This document shows positions 22,194-27,719 of a stretch of 27,719 nt of DNA, in pieces (position 1 is the stretch's first letter; every line of letters starts with the position of its first letter). The notes below the pieces were generated by a model. It was not told the DNA's origin. It ran no database searches and was given only the letters and a program-made list of their open reading frames with translations. The stretch is taken from the NCBI GenBank assembly GCA_964424545.1, contig CAYRJN010000028.1, positions 1 through 27,719 on the forward strand, given 5' to 3'. The translations under genes were made by a program, and so were the position numbers. Source of the DNA: JAUVIB01 sp964424545 (GTDB taxonomy: Bacteria > Calditrichota > Calditrichia > Calditrichales > Calditrichaceae).

Positions 22194-24557
22194 TCATTTT
22201 TTCAAAACAATGATTGTAACCCCGCTGTCTCCTTCGCCCCAGCGTCCGAGACGGTAACTTTCGATATAATTAACGGTAGAGAGATAGCGATGCACCGTGT
22301 TTTTTAAAGTCCCGCTGCCCTTGCCGTGGATAACGCGCAGCTCATTCCATTCACTGCCGCGGGCGTAATCAAGATAGCGTTTCAATTCACGCAAGGCTTC
22401 ATCAGCCGTAAATCCCCGCAAATTCAACTCGTTTGAGATGTTAAACATACCGCTTGTTGTTCTGTTGTCATTTTCCCTTTTTGTTTCATTAATTTTGCGT
22501 TTACTTTTTATCAGCTCAATATCATCGGCAGAAACGATTATGCGGAATCCGTTACGTTCCATTTCCACTTCGTTTCTTCCCTTGAAAAGCGTAATCACTT
22601 TACCCGTAACGTTATATTTTAATGATTTTATTCTATCTCCTATTTCCAAAACGTTAATTAAATTACCGTTACTGATATTTTCATGCGCATTTTGTCGCGT
22701 TAATTGTTTTTTCTTTTCCGTAATACGCTGCTTAGCTTTGGTTATTACACGCTTATTTGCTTGTTTCTCTTTTATCTCACGTATGGTGCGCTCAATTAAT
22801 TTATTAGCATCTTTTAAGATTTCCTGCGCCTGTTCTTTTGCTTCGCGTTCATACGCGCTTTTTTTCAGGGAAAGCTCGGCGGTCTTTTCCTGATATAATT
22901 TTATCAAACTTTCAAGCTGCGATTCTTTAATGGACAGTTTATCGGATAATTCATAATAATTGCGGCTTTTCTTTTCTATATCTCTCAACAGTTTATCCAT
23001 ATCAAACGATTCGTCGCCGGCTATCCGCACAGCTTCTTTAATGATATTATCATCGACATCCAAACGTTTACAAATTTCAAAAGTATAACTTGACCCGGGA
23101 ATGCCCGTTTCGAGACGAAATTGCGGCTTTAGAGTCTCCAAATCAAATTGCATGGCGGCATTTTCAATTCCCGACGTTTCGCCGGCAAATACTTTCAACC
23201 TGTTTTGATGCGTCGTAACCAGCGTGGCAATCTCCGCTTGATTAAGTCTGTTTAAAATGGCAATGGAGAGAGCCGCGCCGCCTGTGGGTTCGGTACCGCT
23301 GCCAATTTCATCGATCAAAACCAGACTTTTTTCATCTACCTCTTTTATGATCTCGTTCAAAGAACGAATATGAGAAGAGAAAGTGCTTAAATCCTCTTCT
23401 ATCGACTGCTCATCGCCGATTACCGTAAATATAGCATCACATAACGGCATACGGCTTCCTTCTTCAACGGGGATGTAAAACCCGCATTGAAAAAGCATTT
23501 GCAATAAACCGAGCGTCTTCAACGTAACCGTTTTACCCCCTGCATTCGGTCCGGAAATCAACAAAACATTGAATTCTTTCCCGATAGATAGATTAAGCGG
23601 GATGGTTGTATCGGGATGGTTTTTAAGTAAAAGAGGATGTTTGGCTCCGCGCAAATCCCAATAAAACGCATCGTTTATTTGCGGCGCAATACCGTTAATT
23701 TCTATGGCGTACAAAGCCTTAGCCTGTAAAGCGTCCAGTTCGCTTAACAAATAATAATTATCCGTTAATTCCCTTTGTTTCTCCTTAACCTGGCGGGATA
23801 AGCGACGCAATATTTTAATAATCTCTTTTTTTTCTTCGGCAAGAAGCGTTTGTACTTGATTGTTTAATTCGACGATGGGCATCGGTTCAACAAAATAAGT
23901 AGCCCCTGAAGCGGATTGACCATGAACAATACCGGGCACTTTAGATACGGAAAATTCTCTTACAGGCAAGGCAAAACGCCCGTCTCTCAAAGTTATATAC
24001 TCTTCTCTGAGATGTTCCGCATTTTTTTTTATAACTCGTTCCAATTTTATATGGATTTCATCATCCAAACGTTGTATGGCGGTGCGGATTGTTTTCAGCT
24101 CTCTCGAAGCGTTATCAAAAATTTTACCCGACGGCTCGATGGTAAATGTTATGCTGTTAAGTAATTGATTTAACGCATGCAATTTACCGCAAACGCTCGT
24201 TACGGAGGGATATTTTTCTTTAAATTTAGATAGAAATTGCTTAACGTCAACGGCGGTTTCTATGGCGTTTTGAATGCTTTGCAATTCTTCCGCTTTTAAA
24301 TAACTATTCTCCGGAGCAAGTTTATTGAGCAGGACTCTTACATCTTCAAAGGAAGTTAAGGGTAATCGTCCGTATGCCTGCACAATTTCTTTTAGTTCGC
24401 CTACGCGCTCAAATTCCCCTTGCAACCCATTACTATGGTCGAAAGGAACGGCGTTCTTTATCTTCTCTTTTCCCGCGATAGAACTGCACTTTAAGGAGAT
24501 ATAGTCTATTAATTTATCGAATTCAAGTATTTGTCTGTTTTTATCAAATTTATTCAT
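22194..24557 (-). CDS. mutS2: Endonuclease MutS2
   Basis: 787 residues, full length for MutS2. MutS core and clamp region 1-330, Walker A GPNAGGKT at 336-343, Walker B LVLIDEIGSG at 412-421 with the following TEPTGGAAL, and the MutS signature histidine in VTTHQNRLK. A charged coiled coil covers about 515-620, a KOW-like barrel about 640-690, and the Smr nuclease domain about 710-787 (LNLRGF, HGKGSGTLK, GDSGVTIIVL). No mismatch-recognition domain I is present, as expected. MutS2 binds branched DNA or collided ribosomes and acts in recombination control or ribosome rescue, depending on species. The usual LDLRG of the Smr domain is LNLRG here. It starts two bases after the cvpA stop with a weak ribosome site, so translation is probably coupled. 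Confidence 0.95.
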   Translation of the reverse strand: MNKFDKNRQILEFDKLIDYISLKCSSIAGKEKIKNAVPFDHSNGLQGEFERVGELKEIVQAYGRLPLTSFEDVRVLLNKLAPENSYLKAEELQSIQNAIETAVDVKQFLSKFKEKYPSVTSVCGKLHALNQLLNSITFTIEPSGKIFDNASRELKTIRTAIQRLDDEIHIKLERVIKKNAEHLREEYITLRDGRFALPVREFSVSKVPGIVHGQSASGATYFVEPMPIVELNNQVQTLLAEEKKEIIKILRRLSRQVKEKQRELTDNYYLLSELDALQAKALYAIEINGIAPQINDAFYWDLRGAKHPLLLKNHPDTTIPLNLSIGKEFNVLLISGPNAGGKTVTLKTLGLLQMLFQCGFYIPVEEGSRMPLCDAIFTVIGDEQSIEEDLSTFSSHIRSLNEIIKEVDEKSLVLIDEIGSGTEPTGGAALSIAILNRLNQAEIATLVTTHQNRLKVFAGETSGIENAAMQFDLETLKPQFRLETGIPGSSYTFEICKRLDVDDNIIKEAVRIAGDESFDMDKLLRDIEKKSRNYYELSDKLSIKESQLESLIKLYQEKTAELSLKKSAYEREAKEQAQEILKDANKLIERTIREIKEKQANKRVITKAKQRITEKKKQLTRQNAHENISNGNLINVLEIGDRIKSLKYNVTGKVITLFKGRNEVEMERNGFRIIVSADDIELIKSKRKINETKRENDNRTTSGMFNISNELNLRGFTADEALRELKRYLDYARGSEWNELRVIHGKGSGTLKNTVHRYLSTVNYIESYRLGRWGEGDSGVTIIVLKK

Positions 24558-24559
24558 AT

Positions 24560-25126
24560 TTACTTAAAAAGATTTTTTGCCGTTGAATCCGCCTTGCCCA
24601 CACCTTTTATCAATTGCTCTTCAATATTCAAATTAGCGGGTGCTATTCCCATAATAAAATTATATAATCCTTCGATAATCGACTTAATCGGAGCATATAA
24701 AATACTATTCTTAATCCCAGCTTTATCCATCAGATAGCTCGAAAAGGGCAACAAATCGATGACCGCAAATAATATACCGAGAATAAACAACCCTTTCCCC
24801 AATCCGAAAACCGCCCCTGCAATGCGATTAACCGGCTGCAAAAAAGTAAACGTAACAATTTTATTCAACATTTTAGCCAATATACGGGCAACAAGAGATA
24901 CGACGATAAAAATTAAGGCGAAAGATATTATTCGAAGAACGGAATAGTTAATATCATGAAAAACGGTTTGCAGAAAAACGCTTAGGTCGTCATGATAAAA
25001 GGTGGCAAGAATAAAACCGAGAACGAGCGATACTAAAATCATCAACTCGTTAATCAGTCCGCGGAACAGACCGCGAATGGTAAAATAGATGAGAATTATT
25101 AAAAAGAATATATCAAAATAGTTCAT
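24560..25126 (-). CDS. cvpA: CvpA-family inner-membrane protein
   Basis: 188 residues with four predicted membrane segments (about 4-24, 30-48, 62-85, 100-122). The CvpA start pattern MNYFDIFFLIILIYFTIRGL, with a following FRGLINELM, is typical. Family members are linked to colicin V production, envelope stress and biofilm, but the molecular role is unsettled. The C-terminal part (about 150-188) is soluble. It follows yqeY by six bases and abuts mutS2; cvpA-mutS2 is a common pairing in bacteria. No clear ribosome site is present, so coupling from yqeY is likely. Confidence 0.88.
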   Translation of the reverse strand: MNYFDIFFLIILIYFTIRGLFRGLINELMILVSLVLGFILATFYHDDLSVFLQTVFHDINYSVLRIISFALIFIVVSLVARILAKMLNKIVTFTFLQPVNRIAGAVFGLGKGLFILGILFAVIDLLPFSSYLMDKAGIKNSILYAPIKSIIEGLYNFIMGIAPANLNIEEQLIKGVGKADSTAKNLFK

Positions 25127-25132
25127 CGGGTT

Positions 25133-25579
25133 CTATGAGAGTCGCTCTCGTACGATAGACTGCACTTTTTTCCCGTCAGCTTGTCCCTTTAGTTTCGCCA
25201 TAACCGGCCCCATAACCTTTCCCATATCTTTCATGGACGATGCGCCGCTTTCGGAGATTACAGCGTCTATAATTTCCACAATTTCTTCATCGGACAGCTG
25301 TTCCGGCAAATAGCGTTCTATATAAGAGACTTCTTTTTCTTCTTTTTCAACTAGGTCCGGGCGGTTGCCCTTTTTGAACATCGCAATCGAATCCTTACGC
25401 TTTTTAACGGCGTTCATCAATACTTTTACGACATCCTCATCGTCAAGCTCCCGCCCAAGACTAATTCGTTCATTTTTTGTCTGTGCCAATACCGTACGCA
25501 AAGTAAGAACTTCTTCTTTGCGGCCGGTTTTCATTGCATCGACCAAATCTTGTTTAATCTTTTGCTCAAGTGCAGACAT
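25133..25579 (-). CDS. yqeY: GatB/YqeY domain protein
   Basis: 148 residues, all one YqeY domain: LEQKIKQDLVDAMKTGRKEE, then LRTVLAQTKNERI, SYIERYLPEQLSDEEI and GKVMGPVMAKLKGQADGK. The fold is shared with the C-terminal tRNA-binding region of GatB and may have tRNA-related activity, although its role is unproven. It lies 20 bp after rpsU, a widespread association (often rpsU-yqeY-dnaG; no dnaG here). The start ATG gives the standard N-terminus. Confidence 0.93.
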   Translation of the reverse strand: MSALEQKIKQDLVDAMKTGRKEEVLTLRTVLAQTKNERISLGRELDDEDVVKVLMNAVKKRKDSIAMFKKGNRPDLVEKEEKEVSYIERYLPEQLSDEEIVEIIDAVISESGASSMKDMGKVMGPVMAKLKGQADGKKVQSIVRERLS

Positions 25580-25599
25580 TATTTATAAAACCTGTATTA

Positions 25600-25797
25600 T
25601 TAACGATTCATTTCATACATCAGTTTGCGCATTTTACGTCGCGCCTGATTTAAACGTCTTTTACGCTGCTCACTCGGTTTTTCATAATGCTGATGACGTT
25701 TAATATCAGACATTAAACCCGATTTCTCACACGCTTTTGTAAATCTTTTAAACGCCTTCTCAAAAGGTTCATTATCACGGATTTTAATAGTGATCAT
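25600..25797 (-). CDS. rpsU: 30S ribosomal protein S21
   Basis: 65 residues, basic, normal length. Sequence features are the family's: ITIKIRDNEPFEKAFKRF, KACEKSGLMSDIKRHQHYEK and the Arg/Lys-rich tail RRKMRKLMYEMNR. S21 binds near the mRNA exit of the 30S platform and assists initiation. AAAGG lies seven bases before the ATG. It is placed 26 bp after the TPR gene and directly before yqeY. Confidence 0.96.
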   Translation of the reverse strand: MITIKIRDNEPFEKAFKRFTKACEKSGLMSDIKRHQHYEKPSEQRKRRLNQARRKMRKLMYEMNR

Positions 25798-25823
25798 ATT
25801 TTGCCTTTAACTCCTTTCAATCA

Positions 25824-26696
25824 TTAATAGGTATATTTATCCGGATGCAGCAACATATCTATCTCATAATTTGCCGACTGCCTCCAATTACTGTTTTTTG
25901 CCGCTAGCTTATAATATTTAATTGCTTTTTGCGTCTGTCCCGTTTTTTTATAGACTTCGCCAAGATAAAAATTACTACTGGCTTTTATCATACTGCTGCG
26001 CGTTGTTTTAAGGGCGTTCAATAGCGCCGATTCCGCCTGTTTGTATTTTTTCAGAGGAAGAAGAACGGTTCCGAGACGATAGTAATATGCGCCTTTACGA
26101 AAGGTTTTTTTCTCATATTTTATCGCATTGTTAAAAGCCTCGGCCGCAAGAGAATATTTTTTTAATTGTTTGTATGTTAATCCCAGAATATTATAAGCCA
26201 TTACATAAGTATTTTTCAACTCAACGGATTTTGTCAAATAGGGAACCGCCTGTTTATATTTCTTTTGGTCATAATAAACTTTCCCCAATCCGTAATTGGC
26301 TTTATATGACTTCTGATTAAACGATAATACCGCGTTAAATGTATTTATGGCATCGGAAAAACGGCCGGACTCTTCCTGCAATTTTCCCAAGGCAATATAG
26401 GCTACTTCAAATTTGGGATCTACCTTAATGGCGCCGTTAAAAGCTTTTTCAGCCTCTGGAAATTTACTAAGCTTTTTATAGCAATAGCCCAGCATATAGT
26501 ATGCTTCGGGAAATTGATCATCGGCCTTAATAGCCGCCTGAAATTTAGGTATTGCCTGTTCGTAATTCTTATTCGCCGCCAGATTACGGCCCTCATTATA
26601 GGGCTTTCCAGCTTCGGGCTTCATGGCTTTTTTCTGAGCAAAAACAAATGAAAAACTTAATATCGTTAACAATACAATAAGATGAAATTTTCTCAC
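25824..26696 (-). CDS. Exported tetratricopeptide-repeat protein
   Basis: 290 residues. Signal peptide 1-20 (ends SFVFA, then QKK); the start is GTG at 26694-26696 with GGAGG eight bases before it. About seven TPR units fill residues 33-275, for example YEQAIPKFQAAIKADDQFPE, FPEAEKAFNGAIKVDPKFE, YKQAVPYLTKSVELKNTY and TQKAIKYYKLAAKNS. The mature protein is Lys-rich and presumably periplasmic. TPR arrays bind partner proteins, and none can be named. No lipobox cysteine follows the signal. It lies between efp and rpsU, a position that does not by itself suggest a role. Confidence 0.88.
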   Translation of the reverse strand: MRKFHLIVLLTILSFSFVFAQKKAMKPEAGKPYNEGRNLAANKNYEQAIPKFQAAIKADDQFPEAYYMLGYCYKKLSKFPEAEKAFNGAIKVDPKFEVAYIALGKLQEESGRFSDAINTFNAVLSFNQKSYKANYGLGKVYYDQKKYKQAVPYLTKSVELKNTYVMAYNILGLTYKQLKKYSLAAEAFNNAIKYEKKTFRKGAYYYRLGTVLLPLKKYKQAESALLNALKTTRSSMIKASSNFYLGEVYKKTGQTQKAIKYYKLAAKNSNWRQSANYEIDMLLHPDKYTY

Positions 26697-26803
26697 TTAG
26701 AACACCTCCAACATTTTTATCTCAAACTGTTTAGAATACTTAATATAATAATTAATTTATAATCTATCAAGTTTCAGTGAATTTAGAATCAAATATTATA
26801 CAA

Positions 26804-27367
26804 TTATTTTGCTCTTTCAAGATATTTCCCATCTCTTGTATCGATTCTGATTGTTTCTCCTTCTTCTATAAACGGCGGAATTTGTACTTTTAATCCCGTT
26901 TCCAAAACGGCGGGTTTATAGGAAGATGAAACGGTGGCCGTTTTAAGATTCGGTTCCGTCTCGATAACCTTCAAATCCACGCTTAAGGGCAATTCTATTC
27001 CGATTGCTCTGCCTTGATAAAAGCTCACGTCTACTTTTATATTTGGAAGCAAATAATATATATCGTTGCCTATAAATTCTGCAGCGAGCGGAAATTGTTC
27101 AAATGTTTCCGTATCCATAAAATAATAGTCGTCGCCGTCATTATACAGAAACTCCATTTTTCTCGTTTCAAGATCGGCTTTTATAACGGCTTCATCGGGA
27201 CGAAACCGTTTTTCGGCGTTCGCTCCGGTCGTAATACTTTTCATCTTTGTTTGAAAAAAAGCAGGGCCTTTGCCGGGTGTAACATGCATGGTATCGGTTA
27301 ACACATACAGATCGTTATTAAATTCAATAATATTTCCCTTTCTTAATTGAATTGCTTTTAACTTCAT
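26804..27367 (-). CDS. efp: Elongation factor P
   Basis: 187 residues, full length, with the three EF-P domains: KOW-like N-terminal domain 1-65, central OB 66-127 and C-terminal OB 130-187, which ends IPPFIEEGETIRIDTRDG. EF-P lets ribosomes pass polyproline stretches. The tip loop is HVTPGKGPAFFQTK with Lys33 at the usual modification site. Because this tip has Lys, an EpmA/EpmB-type or other lysine modification is possible, but no modifying enzyme gene is visible in the window. AAGGAG lies six bases before the ATG, and the ATG overlaps the stop of the preceding gene. Confidence 0.96.
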   Translation of the reverse strand: MKLKAIQLRKGNIIEFNNDLYVLTDTMHVTPGKGPAFFQTKMKSITTGANAEKRFRPDEAVIKADLETRKMEFLYNDGDDYYFMDTETFEQFPLAAEFIGNDIYYLLPNIKVDVSFYQGRAIGIELPLSVDLKVIETEPNLKTATVSSSYKPAVLETGLKVQIPPFIEEGETIRIDTRDGKYLERAK

Positions 27368-27719
27368 TCAACGCTCCTTTTTCGTTTTTGTTCATACTCT
27401 TCCACATCAATATAAAATTTATATTCTTTTGCTTTTTCCATTACGTAATTTTTATAATTTTTCGAAAATAGGGCTTTTTTTAGAACGGCGTCCATGGGCA
27501 GTATTTGTCGCGCGGCTTGCCATTCCAACGCTTTGTGCGTTTTTACATTCCTAATAACTCTATATTCATAAGCCCAGGCGATTGTACTAAGAGAAAAAGC
27601 GTTTAAGTCTCGTTTTACCGCTTCCAGTACGGCCTGAATATCAGGATTATAAAAATAAAAAACTTTTGATAAGTAAATGCCGTTATCAAAATTTTCGGGA
27701 AAATTTATAAACCCGCCAA
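27364..27719 (-). CDS. Unrecognised protein, C-terminal 118 codons (partial)
   Basis: Open frame from the right window edge to a TGA that overlaps the efp start codon (ATGA), which argues that it is a real upstream gene with coupled translation. About 117 residues are visible, with no membrane segment; it contains an aromatic strand-like start (GGFINFPENFDNGIYLSKVF), helical middle (DIQAVLEAVKRDLNAFSL, THKALEWQAARQILPMD) and a basic tail ending KRKRSVE. I do not recognise the family. Linkage to efp hints at a translation or housekeeping role but does not prove one. Confidence 0.65.
   Translation of the reverse strand, partial: GGFINFPENFDNGIYLSKVFYFYNPDIQAVLEAVKRDLNAFSLSTIAWAYEYRVIRNVKTHKALEWQAARQILPMDAVLKKALFSKNYKNYVMEKAKEYKFYIDVEEYEQKRKRSVE

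Overview
The window looks like a stretch of chromosome from a Gram-negative bacterium of the FCB superphylum outside Bacteroidota proper (Calditrichota, Ignavibacteriota or Marinimicrobia type). The reasons are: C-terminal sorting domains of type IX secretion (T9SS) style, including the linker NYPNPFNPSTTI; a PorV/PorQ-family outer-membrane protein; a TonB-dependent receptor with a carboxypeptidase-regulatory-like N-terminus and no SusD partner; and an AT-rich composition. The phylum call is an inference, since there is no rRNA. All supported genes lie on the minus strand, so transcription runs from high to low coordinates.

Right block (about 22.2-27.7 kb): a compact housekeeping run, read as unknown C-terminal fragment > efp > TPR lipoprotein-like/periplasmic protein > rpsU > yqeY > cvpA > mutS2. 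Most junctions are tight or overlapping.

Middle block (12.66-21.3 kb): first a secreted purple-acid-phosphatase-like metallophosphoesterase (LamG + Fn3 + phosphatase + T9SS sorting domain). Then, after a 940-bp gene-free gap, a glycerol-3-phosphate cluster: an FAD glycerol-3-phosphate dehydrogenase with a BFD-like [2Fe-2S] tail, a two-dinucleotide-fold flavoprotein partner, a NagD-type HAD phosphatase and an OPA-family organophosphate transporter, closed by a strong intrinsic terminator. A reasonable model is that external phosphoesters are cleaved by the secreted enzyme or imported intact, and glycerol-3-phosphate is oxidised in the cell.

Left block (1-12.2 kb): an RpiR-type regulator with a SIS sugar-phosphate-sensing domain, followed in the same direction by the TonB receptor, a 1155-aa secreted protein with acidic calcium-binding-like loops and a T9SS sorting domain, a PorV-family barrel, and a very large secreted protein that runs off the left edge. 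That last protein (at least 1188 residues) has four copies of an alternating two-module PPC-like repeat. The regulator-receptor-cargo-PorV set is the best candidate in this window for a little-described system, possibly an RpiR-controlled surface uptake or adhesion apparatus with its own T9SS shuttle.

The gene-free gaps hold a family of about 78-bp dispersed repeats with two hairpins and GTCATTCC/GGAATGAC ends, found in both orientations (3.7, 12.3, 14.2, 18.3, 18.5, 22.0 kb). A second repeat often sits beside them. One gap also has a 21-bp inverted repeat bracketing about 550 bp. No tRNA, rRNA, CRISPR, transposase or phage gene was seen.
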